DNA of 40,050 bases from Phycisphaerales bacterium (GTDB lineage: Bacteria; Planctomycetota; Phycisphaerae; Tepidisphaerales; Tepidisphaeraceae): contig JADYZN010000030.1 of NCBI GenBank assembly GCA_020853095.1, positions 1 through 40,050 of the forward strand, read 5' to 3'. Position 1 is the first letter of the stretch, and each line of letters starts with the position of its first letter. The notes beneath the pieces are model-generated. The model saw only the letters and a list, made by a program, of their open reading frames with translations. It did not search any database and was not told the DNA's origin. The position numbers were made by a program, and so were the translations under genes. Shown here piece after piece: positions 25,039 to 32,997 of this stretch.

Positions 25039-27090
25039 TCAAATGCTCACATCGGTTGTTTCATCGTGCCGCAGAGGGAAGCTCACCGTCGCCACGGTGC
25101 CGCCTTCAGCTCGCGAGCACAACGTAAACTCCCCCTGAAGCTCCCGGCTCACCAACCCGCGCACCAGCGTCAATCCCATGCCGCCGTCACGCCGCGCCGA
25201 CTCTCCTTCGACGCTCTTTTGCCGGCCATCGAGGCCTTGGTCCATCACTTCCACCACCACGCGCTGATCTTTCGCGGCCCGGGCGCGGATCGTGACGCAA
25301 CCATTCTCCCCCGATCCATATACAATGGCATTATAACACAATTCGTGCAAGACCATCGCCAACCCCACCGCTCTTTCGGTCCCCAACACCACGTCCACCG
25401 ACTCCATCTCCGACACGATCCGCACCCCCGGCGGCCTGATCACCGCCAGCGATGGCAGCATATTCTCCACAAGTTCTTTCAAATCCACCGTTTGCATGCC
25501 GCCGCTCAACAACTCGTGCGTCCGCGCCATGTTGCTGATCCGATCCGTCACCCGACCCAGCCATTGCCTCGCATTTTCCGGCATCTCCGGCTCCCCCACC
25601 GACAACAACGCGACAATCCCCGCCAGATTGTTCTTCACCCGATGGTTCAATTCGCGCAATAACACCGCCCGCGCATCGGCATCGCGCCGCTGCACCGCGA
25701 TCGCCTCGTCCATCTGCTGATACAACCGATGATTGGCCAGGATCACCGCCGCCTGATTGGCCAGCAATCGTGCCAGTTGGACCTTTGATTCATCCAACAC
25801 CTGCGGCCGACGGTCTCCCACGATCAACATCCCAATCACCCGCGACTCGATCCGCAGCGGCAGCTCCATCGCAGACCGAACGCCCAGCCGTCTCATCTCA
25901 TCCGGATTCACCAGTTCTTTAACTTTCTCCGAATCTTCAATGATCACAATTTGCCCGGTTTGCAGGCTATGCCGCACCCCCGGAGCCGCCTCCAGAAAAT
26001 AATCCCCCTTTCCCACGGAATTCACACCCACCGTCGCCACGACATGAATGAGCTTTCGATCCGCATCCGCGATTCCCACAATCGACGTATCCATCCCCAA
26101 CAACTCGCACGCCGCCCGCGGCAATCGATCGATGACCTCATTGCCCGAACCCAGCTTGGCGCTGATCGCCGCCGACAGCTCGCTCAACCGCTCCAACGCT
26201 TCAATGTGCGACCGCGTCTCCATTTCGTGCCGTCGGCGCTGAAGGCTCCATTGCCCCACCGCCAGCGAAATCAAGACGCTCAATCCCAACCCACCCCACA
26301 GGATCAACAGCGGCGACCGGCTGGTATTCGATGCGATGAACGCGGCGCTTGGCCCGATGCGCAGTTGCCATTGTTCATCCAGGACCTCCAGCGGCAGGAT
26401 TTGCACATCCCACCCCGTTGCGGCCACGCCGGTGCGATACAAAAACTGCTCTTTTGCCCCCAATAATATAATTTCAAATCGTTCCTGCTGGGCGGTGTCC
26501 ATGATCAGTTGCAACACCTGCTCCAGTCGCAACCTCCCCACCACCACCCCCAGAACCGCCCGCCGCGGCGTCATCCGCACCACCGGAACGCCGATCAAAA
26601 TTTCCGGCGAATTTGACACCACAATCATCGACTCATGGAATTCCTTCCCCTGGTATTCGACAGCCCGTTGATAAATCTCCGCCACTTCCGGCGGTTCGTT
26701 GGCCGGGTCCGTCACCAGCCGGATTGATTGATAGGATGGGATCTCCGCAATCACCAATTTCATCCCATCATCAAACGCCTCCGGCGTCGACAACCCCCCC
26801 GCCGCCCGTTCCCGTGCAATTCGACGCAGCGGCCGGGCACGGTCATCCACCGCCTGCTGCACCCGCCTGGCCAGTTGCGACAGGGTCGCGGACATCCTGG
26901 ATTCGATGATCTGTCTTTCGTGCCGCTCTTCCGCCTGCCACAACACCACGACCAACAGGCACAACGCGACAAACAATGCCCCCGGCAGCAGATACGCCCA
27001 CCCCCCGGCCGATTTCACCGGCCTGATGCTCGATTTGGACTGGATGTCTTGCAGGCGGACGCCCGCCAGCACTATCTTGTTATACGACAT
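25039..27090 (-). CDS. Sensor histidine kinase, HisKA_2/HWE-like with GAF domain
   Basis: 683 residues. A membrane helix at about 29-51 is followed by a periplasmic region of about 205 residues (some CHASE-like features), and a second helix at about 259-282. A cytoplasmic GAF-like domain (about 303-455) precedes the dimerisation region, with the phosphorylatable His483 in LLRELNHRVKNNLAG, the HisKA_2/HWE pattern. The ATPase domain has an N-box HELCYNAIVYGSG (about 582) and a G-box GGMGLTLV (about 636). It signals to the ANTAR regulator encoded immediately downstream. The start ATG at 27090 gives a 28-residue cytoplasmic tail. The stimulus is unknown. The gene is divergent from a pseudopilin gene. 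Confidence 0.93.
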   Translation of the reverse strand: MSYNKIVLAGVRLQDIQSKSSIRPVKSAGGWAYLLPGALFVALCLLVVVLWQAEERHERQIIESRMSATLSQLARRVQQAVDDRARPLRRIARERAAGGLSTPEAFDDGMKLVIAEIPSYQSIRLVTDPANEPPEVAEIYQRAVEYQGKEFHESMIVVSNSPEILIGVPVVRMTPRRAVLGVVVGRLRLEQVLQLIMDTAQQERFEIILLGAKEQFLYRTGVAATGWDVQILPLEVLDEQWQLRIGPSAAFIASNTSRSPLLILWGGLGLSVLISLAVGQWSLQRRRHEMETRSHIEALERLSELSAAISAKLGSGNEVIDRLPRAACELLGMDTSIVGIADADRKLIHVVATVGVNSVGKGDYFLEAAPGVRHSLQTGQIVIIEDSEKVKELVNPDEMRRLGVRSAMELPLRIESRVIGMLIVGDRRPQVLDESKVQLARLLANQAAVILANHRLYQQMDEAIAVQRRDADARAVLLRELNHRVKNNLAGIVALLSVGEPEMPENARQWLGRVTDRISNMARTHELLSGGMQTVDLKELVENMLPSLAVIRPPGVRIVSEMESVDVVLGTERAVGLAMVLHELCYNAIVYGSGENGCVTIRARAAKDQRVVVEVMDQGLDGRQKSVEGESARRDGGMGLTLVRGLVSRELQGEFTLCSRAEGGTVATVSFPLRHDETTDVSI

Positions 27091-27162
27091 ATACTTACGA
27101 TCATCCGAACCACATTCGCCTCTTCACGGCAATAATATCCGCCATCCGAACGTTATAGGGCT

Positions 27163-27168
27163 GAAGGA
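27163..27168 (+). promoter_or_regulatory. Ribosome-binding site of the pseudopilin
   Basis: GAAGGA lies 7 bases before the ATG at 27176 and fixes the start; upstream codons in frame do not fit a prepilin leader. Confidence 0.5.
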
Positions 27169-27175
27169 CACTCTC

Positions 27176-27748
27176 ATGCGCAACGTTCGTGCATTTACAT
27201 TGGTGGAATTGCTGGTCGTCATCGGCATCATCGGTCTTTTGATCGGAATCCTGCTGCCGACCTTATCACGCGCCCGCGCCGCCAGCAATCGTACCACCTG
27301 CGCCGCCCAGTTGCGCGACATCGGCCACGCCTTCACCATGTACATGAACGACTCGCGCAACAAACTGCCGCGGGTCAACACCATGCCCTCCATGGTCCCG
27401 CCGCCGGCCGACAATCCACCATCGGCCGTCCAGGTGCTTGAACCCTACATCAAAGGCGCCACCAATGTCTGGCGCTGCCCTTCGGACATCATCCGCAAAC
27501 CCTCCTCCGGATCGCCCGCCGGATATGATACCTACTTTGACCGCGAAGGGTTGAGCTATCAATACAATCCCAACCTTTCCAGCTCCAATGCCGGCATGCC
27601 CCTGGAAAAAACCAGCTATTATCAACGCTACCACTCGCTGCAACTGGTTGTGATTTTCTACGATTATGAGCCGTTTCACGGCAAAGCCGGCCGGCCCGGA
27701 TCAACCAATTATCTGTTCGCCGATTCCCACGTCGGCGATCTGGAATAA
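27176..27748 (+). CDS. Prepilin-type protein, variant of the H-X9-DG processing-associated family
   Basis: 190 residues. MRNVRAFTLVELLVVIGIIG is a short class III (type IV prepilin-like) leader with cleavage expected before the Phe, an N-methylation site, Glu5 and a hydrophobic helix. The C-terminus STNYLFADSHVGDLE resembles the HX9DG signature region of planctomycete and lentisphaerae pseudopilins (here ADSH instead of ADGH). The mature globular part is about 150 residues. It should be processed by a prepilin peptidase and sit at the inner membrane or be assembled into a pilus-like fibre. The gene is followed by a glycine-rich anchored protein after 20 bases. Confidence 0.85.
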   Translation: MRNVRAFTLVELLVVIGIIGLLIGILLPTLSRARAASNRTTCAAQLRDIGHAFTMYMNDSRNKLPRVNTMPSMVPPPADNPPSAVQVLEPYIKGATNVWRCPSDIIRKPSSGSPAGYDTYFDREGLSYQYNPNLSSSNAGMPLEKTSYYQRYHSLQLVVIFYDYEPFHGKAGRPGSTNYLFADSHVGDLE

Positions 27749-27768
27749 CTCGAAAGGGGAAACCGATC

Positions 27769-28455
27769 ATGGACGAATACAGCAAATACACACAGACTCC
27801 CGCACCGAAACCCCAGCCAATAAAGAAAAAGTGGGACCGCCGCAAGATCAGGAAAATTTCCTCGATTTCCGCGGGCATTCTGGTCGTGCTTGGATTGAGC
27901 GGCTGGCTCTGGAGCCGGCGGATGCCCTCTCCCAGCGCATCGCCCAAAACACTGGTACAATTCATCGCCACCGAGCGATTCGCCAATCTTCCCCCCGACC
28001 AGCAGCAACCCTACCTTGATGCGCTGGACAAGGTTCCATGGTCCGAACGCCGGCAGGTCTTCCAACAGGCCAATTTAAGCGAAGAAGAACGCCACGCGGC
28101 CTTTGAAAACACCATGGGCCGGCAGTTCGAAAAACGAATGGATGAATTTTTCGCCCTGCCCGCCGGCCCGCAACGGGATGCCTATCTCGACCGGATCATC
28201 GACCAGATGGAATCCCGCCGCCAACGCGCCACCACCCGTCAGGCCGCCGCCGGCAATACGCCCAATGCGAACCATTCACAGGCCGGACAAGGCCCAGGAC
28301 AAGGCCCAGGCCAGGGCCACCGGGGCGGACGGGGCGGCGGCAACAACCCCGCGCGGATGAAAAACCGGATCGAACGCAGCTCCCCTGAAATGCGAACCAA
28401 ATTCGCCGAATTTCATGCCGCTCTGCGCGCCCGCCGTACCCAGCGCGGCCTGTAA
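27769..28455 (+). CDS. Single-pass membrane protein with Gly-rich C-terminal region, unknown function
   Basis: 228 residues. A basic N-terminus (KKKWDRRKIRKIS) precedes one membrane helix at about 31-51 (ISAGILVVLGLSGWLWS), so the bulk is probably periplasmic. Residues 60-150 are helical, and residues 170-195 are Gly/Gln/Asn rich, encoded in part by three 12-base repeats (28285-28320). The C-terminus is basic. I do not recognise the family, but similar proteins accompany planctomycete pseudopilin genes, as far as I remember. GAAAGGGGA before the ATG at 27769 is a good ribosome-binding site. It is probably co-transcribed with the preceding pseudopilin. Confidence 0.75.
   Translation: MDEYSKYTQTPAPKPQPIKKKWDRRKIRKISSISAGILVVLGLSGWLWSRRMPSPSASPKTLVQFIATERFANLPPDQQQPYLDALDKVPWSERRQVFQQANLSEEERHAAFENTMGRQFEKRMDEFFALPAGPQRDAYLDRIIDQMESRRQRATTRQAAAGNTPNANHSQAGQGPGQGPGQGHRGGRGGGNNPARMKNRIERSSPEMRTKFAEFHAALRARRTQRGL
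28285..28320 (+). repeat. Three 12-base tandem repeat units within the Gly-rich coding region
   Basis: Units of about GGACAAGGCCCA: two perfect copies at 28285-28308 and a diverged one at 28309-28320. They encode GQGP repeats. Confidence 0.6.
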
Positions 28456-28475
28456 TAAACCATTCGCCGCTTTTT
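28445..28475 (+). terminator. Weak intrinsic terminator candidate
   Basis: GCGGC (28445-28449) pairs with GCCGC (28466-28470), followed by TTTTT (28471-28475). The stem is only 5 bp with a 16-base loop. It lies between the convergent gene ends. Confidence 0.25.
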
Positions 28476-28476
28476 G

Positions 28477-30192
28477 CTATTGCCGGACAAAAATATCCAT
28501 CGGTTTGTCCGCCCAACTGATCGGCGTTGGCGGAAGAATGTGCGAAGAAATCGACGGCAACCGTCGATACCCCAGCGGCGGCGGTTGATGCGAATCCACC
28601 GCCCGAACCAGCACATCCGGATGGACATTCACCTCTCCGCCGGCCGGCAATCGAATCAGTTGCCAGGAAAACAAATCCACCGGCGGCAGACAATAGGGCG
28701 CGGGATCGGCATATATCCCCATCGTCTTCATCCCCGCTTCGTTCAGTTCATGCAACCGCTCGGCATACAACATTCGGCCGGTGATCGGCCGGCTGTCACG
28801 CACAAACCCGCCCAGATAATTCGATCCGAACAACACCCCGCCCCCGATCACAATCACCCAACTCGCCAGCCGCATCCAGACGTTGGGCGTCAGTTTCACA
28901 ATCGCCACCAGCGCCGCGATCAACAAAACCACGTCCGGGAACACAAAAAACCGGCCGAATTCCCCCGGCAAACCCTCCGCCACCAGGGCGAACTGCACCG
29001 CCACCAACATCGCCGGCAATCCCAGCATCCAGCCGGCGACCAACGATCCGTTCACCTCATCGGGATGCGTTCGCCGCTTCCAGCCGATCATGACAAACAC
29101 CGCCACCCCGACCGCCCCGAAAATTCCGGCCGCCAACCCCGTCCCCTCCATCATCAAACGAACGGCATGAAGCAATCCCGCGCCGCTGATGTGATACATG
29201 ACGCTGGTGTTGGAAAAATGCGACTTCAACAACTCGCGATTGTAAATCAGGTTGATCGGCACGTACGGATTGGTCAGCAGGTAGACCAAAACCCCCAGTA
29301 TTCCGGCCGCCAAAATGATTCGGAATCGTTCACCCCATCGTCGGCCGCGGATCAACGCCATCATCACAATGACCACAAAAATCGGCGCCGACGAAGGGAC
29401 CATCCCCACCGCCATGCCGCACGCCAGCCCCGTCCCGATGCACCATCTGGCCTGTCCGGTCTGCACAAAACGAATGGCCGCGATGATCGCCAGCAACATC
29501 AGCACCGCCCCCGGCAGGTGCGGCTTGGCTTCGTGGGCCATGTTCATCACCACCGGCATGAAGATGTAACCCAATGCCGCCAGCGCCGGCATCAGCAGAC
29601 CGCTGCCGAAAAATTCCGCCAGCCGAAACACCGCCCACACCCCCACCACCGCCCAGCAAACGGTGTAGAACCGGGCCACGACGTAAAACCGCCCGAAAAC
29701 CTCCGGATGATCCAGGTAAAACGCCAAGTCGTTGACCAGCGGATTGATGTATCCGATGGCCGCCGCCGCCCGCAACATCCCCCCCACCGGATAGACCCAC
29801 GCCCCCCCGTACTTGTACATGCGCGGATCAAAGTCGCCCCGGCCCGGATGCATCTGCGCCAACGACATCATCGTGGTCATCTCATCGGGCTGATTGCTGA
29901 ACAACCGATATCGGCGGATGATCTCGGCCCGCTGGGCGTCCGTGGCGTTCATCACCACCGGGGACTGCGTAAAGGCCACCGGATCGCGATCCACATCCGC
30001 GGCCCGGTTGGCATCCGGCCGGCCGGCCCCTTCCATCGCGACAACCTGCCGGCCCGACCAGCGCGGCTGGTCGCCGAACAGGAAAAAATCAACGGTGGAA
30101 GTCGGCAACCCCCAGTGAATGCCCGTCAGAAACACGCCAAATGCGAGAAAAATCAATCCCAGCAACGTCGTCCAACGCCGGCCGTTATTCAT
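28477..30192 (-). CDS. Multi-pass membrane protein, GT-C/GT39-like glycosyltransferase
   Basis: 571 residues. The start is ATG 30192; earlier in-frame codons add a non-helical leader. The first helix (about 8-30) is followed by a long extracytoplasmic loop (about 35-130). Then come about ten hydrophobic segments, for example ALAALGYIFMPVVMNM and FRIILAAGILGVLVYLL. The layout and the early loop with an acidic FDPRMYKYGG site fit dolichyl/polyprenyl-phosphate-sugar dependent GT-C enzymes (GT39/ArnT-like). These transfer sugars from lipid carriers on the periplasmic face. The C-terminal 110 residues are soluble. It is convergent with the Gly-rich protein. The identification as a GT-C is by overall pattern, so moderate confidence. 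Confidence 0.6.
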   Translation of the reverse strand: MNNGRRWTTLLGLIFLAFGVFLTGIHWGLPTSTVDFFLFGDQPRWSGRQVVAMEGAGRPDANRAADVDRDPVAFTQSPVVMNATDAQRAEIIRRYRLFSNQPDEMTTMMSLAQMHPGRGDFDPRMYKYGGAWVYPVGGMLRAAAAIGYINPLVNDLAFYLDHPEVFGRFYVVARFYTVCWAVVGVWAVFRLAEFFGSGLLMPALAALGYIFMPVVMNMAHEAKPHLPGAVLMLLAIIAAIRFVQTGQARWCIGTGLACGMAVGMVPSSAPIFVVIVMMALIRGRRWGERFRIILAAGILGVLVYLLTNPYVPINLIYNRELLKSHFSNTSVMYHISGAGLLHAVRLMMEGTGLAAGIFGAVGVAVFVMIGWKRRTHPDEVNGSLVAGWMLGLPAMLVAVQFALVAEGLPGEFGRFFVFPDVVLLIAALVAIVKLTPNVWMRLASWVIVIGGGVLFGSNYLGGFVRDSRPITGRMLYAERLHELNEAGMKTMGIYADPAPYCLPPVDLFSWQLIRLPAGGEVNVHPDVLVRAVDSHQPPPLGYRRLPSISSHILPPTPISWADKPMDIFVRQ

Positions 30193-30316
30193 GCTCGAAG
30201 AGTGTATCGACGGCGGATGGCCGGGCAACCGCGATGGGCCGCTGCGAAAAATGTAATCCCCCGGCCAATCAAGGTTCGATAATCAATCAATAAACCCTTG
30301 AATCAGGCCTGATCCC

Positions 30317-31066
30317 ATGCCATACATCATTCTCAGCTCCGAAGGACAGGAACTGGATCGGTTGAAACTGGTCGATGCCATCCTCATCGGCCGATCCACC
30401 GAGTGCGACCTGCCGGTGCGGGATGTGCTGATGTCCCGCCGCCACTGTCGGCTTGAGCCTGCCGGCCGGGGTTGGCGCATCGTGGACCTGCAAAGCAAAA
30501 ACGGCCTGCATTTCGGTACGGAACAAATAGAGCGCAAAACATTGTCCGATGGGGATGAATTACGCCTTGGGCGAACCACGCTGCGGTATTGCGCCGGTGA
30601 ATTTCAACCCGCGCCCCCCGAACTTTCCATCAAGCCGCAACGCCCGGCCGACCCCTTTGAAGCCCTTGCCGGAACCATCAGCGGAATGGTGCTGGAACAG
30701 CAAACCGAGGAGCCTGCATTCCATACCGGCTGGGCGGAACCTTTTTCTGAACCCTCCCCATCGCATTTTGCCCAATGGGGTGACGCCCAACTGGTCGGCC
30801 AAATGGTTCACGCCCAACGACCCGCCCCAACGCCCATGCCAAGGCCCCATTCCCGCCCAAGCGGCCTGCGCAGGCCGATTCAACGGCCGGTGGATGATGT
30901 GTCGTTGCAGGTCACGCCCAATCTATTGGCCGAACCGATCCACTACACGGCCGCCACCCTCCATGCCCCATCGGTGGAATGGCGGCTGCTGCTGGTCCTG
31001 GCGATCGGATCGGCCGCCACAGTGCTGCTTTTCATGTCCAATTGGTGGCGCACGGTGTTAAGCTGA
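30317..31066 (+). CDS. FHA domain protein with C-terminal membrane anchor
   Basis: 249 residues. The FHA domain spans about residues 1-95: IGRSTECDLPVRDVLMSRRH has the invariant glycine, arginine and Ser-Arg-Arg-His core, followed by LQSKNGLHFG, the second conserved motif. FHA modules bind phosphothreonine peptides. Residues 100-215 are a Pro-rich, probably disordered linker. The last 30 residues contain one hydrophobic helix (LLLVLAIGSAATVLLFM), making a tail-anchored protein with the FHA domain facing the cytoplasm. No kinase is present in the window. It is 55 bases before the YpdA-like gene and could be co-transcribed with it. The partner is unknown. Confidence 0.88.
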   Translation: MPYIILSSEGQELDRLKLVDAILIGRSTECDLPVRDVLMSRRHCRLEPAGRGWRIVDLQSKNGLHFGTEQIERKTLSDGDELRLGRTTLRYCAGEFQPAPPELSIKPQRPADPFEALAGTISGMVLEQQTEEPAFHTGWAEPFSEPSPSHFAQWGDAQLVGQMVHAQRPAPTPMPRPHSRPSGLRRPIQRPVDDVSLQVTPNLLAEPIHYTAATLHAPSVEWRLLLVLAIGSAATVLLFMSNWWRTVLS

Positions 31067-31121
31067 TTTTGATCCCGATCCGGGACTGCCTTCTTTGTGC
31101 GAATCGGTCTATATTGCCCAC

Positions 31122-32147
31122 ATGGAATCGACCGACATCGCATTGATCGGGGCCGGACCGATCGGGCTGGAAATGGCCGTGGCATTGAAACAGGCCGGCC
31201 TGGATTATCTTCATTTTGACGCCGCGCAGGTGGGACATACGATCTCGTGGTTTGCGCCGCAGACCCGTTTTTTCAGCTCCAATGAACGCATCGCCATCGC
31301 CGGCGTGCCATTGCAGACGCCCGATCAGGGCAAATGCACCCGCGAGCAATACCTGGCGTACCTGCGTTCGGTGGTGCTGCAATTTGACCTGAAAATCCGC
31401 ACCTTCGAGCCGATGGTCGGCATCGACCGCGACAACGATGGGTTTTTATTGACCACCCATCCGCGCGGCGGGACGCGACAAATTCGCACCCGCCGGGTCA
31501 TCCTGGCCACCGGCGGGACCGCTCACCCCCGGCAACTGGGCATCAAGGGCGAAAACCTGCCGCACGTCAGCAATTATTTTCAGGACCCCCACCTTTATTT
31601 TCAGAAAAATCTCCTGATTGTCGGCGGCAAAAACTCGGCGGTGGAAGCGGCGTTGCGATGCCATCAGGCCGGCGCCAACGTCGTCATGAGTTATCGCCGC
31701 GACCAGTTCAATCCCAACAGCATCAAATACTGGCTGCTGCCGGAGATCAACGGGCTGAATCAGTCGGGCAAAATCCCGGCCCATTTCAATACACTCCCGA
31801 TGGAGATCACGCCGACGCACGTCCTGTTGTCCGGGCCGGATGGCCGGACGATACACATCCCCGCCGATTTTGTGCTGCTGATGATCGGTTATCAGGCCGA
31901 CCTCTCCCTGTGCAAACTGGCGGGCATCGAGCTGGACGGCCCCTGCCAATTGCCTCGACATGATCCATCAACCATGCGGACCAACGTTCCGGGCCTGTAC
32001 GTCGCCGGAACCGTCACCGGTGGCACGCAGGATCAATTCACCGTCTTCCTGGAAAACTGCCATATCCACGTCCAGCGGATCCTCGCGGACCTGACCGGCA
32101 ATCAACCCCCCGCCGCGCCGATGACACCACAACGACCGGAAAGCTGA
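31122..32147 (+). CDS. ypdA: YpdA-family NAD(P)-dependent oxidoreductase (putative bacillithiol disulfide reductase)
   Basis: 341 residues with FAD-binding DIALIGAGPIGLEMA (near residues 5-19), an NADPH-binding IVGGKNSAVEAAL (near 167) and a C-terminal FAD motif TNVPGLYVAGTV. It resembles the YpdA family. Like them it lacks the CXXC pair of thioredoxin reductases. In Firmicutes YpdA reduces oxidised bacillithiol. Residues SWFAPQTRFFSSNERIAIAG match the family-specific segment. ATG 31122 is preferred over a GTG at 31095 (no family match upstream). The substrate here is inferred, as no bshA or bshC is visible in the window. Confidence 0.87.
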   Translation: MESTDIALIGAGPIGLEMAVALKQAGLDYLHFDAAQVGHTISWFAPQTRFFSSNERIAIAGVPLQTPDQGKCTREQYLAYLRSVVLQFDLKIRTFEPMVGIDRDNDGFLLTTHPRGGTRQIRTRRVILATGGTAHPRQLGIKGENLPHVSNYFQDPHLYFQKNLLIVGGKNSAVEAALRCHQAGANVVMSYRRDQFNPNSIKYWLLPEINGLNQSGKIPAHFNTLPMEITPTHVLLSGPDGRTIHIPADFVLLMIGYQADLSLCKLAGIELDGPCQLPRHDPSTMRTNVPGLYVAGTVTGGTQDQFTVFLENCHIHVQRILADLTGNQPPAAPMTPQRPES

Positions 32148-32176
32148 GCAAAACGACCAACCTCCATAAAACCAGA

Positions 32177-32198
32177 AAGGCAGCCCCTCGGCTGCCTT
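32177..32198. terminator. Bidirectional hairpin between convergent genes
   Basis: AAGGCAGC (32177-32184) and GCTGCCTT (32191-32198) form an 8-bp stem with a 6-base loop, 30 bases after the ypdA stop and 28 before the convergent gene end. T runs are poor, so efficiency is uncertain. Confidence 0.5.
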
Positions 32199-32226
32199 CG
32201 TGGCACACAGTGCGCCCTCCGCGTGC

Positions 32227-32844
32227 TTACTTTGGTTGCCCGGAGGCCTTTGCCAAAGTCTGTGTTGTATTGGAATCCCCCGTTGATTCGAGCATCAATT
32301 GCTGGATGAGGGTTTCAATCTGATGGGGCGACGTTTTCGAGGCGTTTTGTCCCAGGGGACAGACCGATCCGATGCTGCGAACCAGCCCGGCCGGCCCGAC
32401 CACGCAAACAAACGGCAGTTCGGTCGCATGGTAGAGACGGGAAACTTCGCCGTTGTGGTCCATCAAAATCGGGAACTTCATGCCGGCAAAGACCGCCTGC
32501 ACGGCAACCGCGTCGGCCGAGTCGGCGGTCGGAACATGGACGCCGATAAACCGAACTTTGTTGTGATCCAGCCGGTCATACAGCTCGGCCATCGCCTTGT
32601 TGGCTTTGAGACAGGTGGTCTGCCGCATCGACCAAAAATACAGCACTTCTATTTTTCCGTCGGATGGAGGGAATGATTGGGGATTGCCTTCGGTGTCCTG
32701 AAGCATGAATGCCGGTGGGGCTTGGCCGACGCCTTCCGGGCAGGGTGAAATGCTTGCACTCCAGCCCAGCAATGCGATGCTCGCCAGAATCAGCGTACAG
32801 GCCGCCAACAGTCCCAATTGTGCGCTTCGACGCGGTGACAACAT
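32227..32844 (-). CDS. Thioredoxin-fold (TlpA/AhpC-TSA-like) membrane-anchored protein lacking CXXC
   Basis: 205 residues. The N-terminal helix LGLLAACTLILASIALLGW (about 10-30) is a signal anchor, and the rest is probably periplasmic. The domain has the typical APPAFMLQDTEGN start and VLYFWSMRQTTCLKANKAM core. At the redox site the usual WCXXC is replaced by R-Q-T-T-C, so only the second cysteine position remains. RFIGVHVPTADS and PFVCVVGPAGLV, with the cis-Pro segment before the latter, support the thioredoxin fold. It may act in thiol peroxidase-like chemistry or as a non-catalytic partner. ATG 32844 gives the best signal anchor; upstream sequence reads poorly. Confidence 0.82.
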   Translation of the reverse strand: MLSPRRSAQLGLLAACTLILASIALLGWSASISPCPEGVGQAPPAFMLQDTEGNPQSFPPSDGKIEVLYFWSMRQTTCLKANKAMAELYDRLDHNKVRFIGVHVPTADSADAVAVQAVFAGMKFPILMDHNGEVSRLYHATELPFVCVVGPAGLVRSIGSVCPLGQNASKTSPHQIETLIQQLMLESTGDSNTTQTLAKASGQPK

Positions 32845-32997
32845 AAGCCAACTGATTCTGCGAAAACCGTCGAACTTATTACTCGATAGGAGGCAGCACC
32901 ATCGGTTGCTGCCAGCCGCGTAAATATACCCTTGATTCTGAATTTGGCAATTAAATTCCGGCAATAATTGCGCTTTTTGGCGTTAAACTGGGCAAGT
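32845..32997. other. Intergenic region with a small inverted repeat
   Basis: No gene is seen. GGCAGC (32892-32897) and GCTGCC (32908-32913) can pair as a 6-bp stem with a 10-base loop, about 50 bases before the thioredoxin-like start on the minus strand. It could be a leader hairpin; this is speculative. Confidence 0.25.

Noticed and set aside
28474-30282. Long plus-strand open frame of about 600 codons antisense to the membrane protein gene
   Set aside because: Composition is His/Arg/Pro/Gln rich with no domain, and it is the antisense of a strongly membrane-like protein in the opposite strand.
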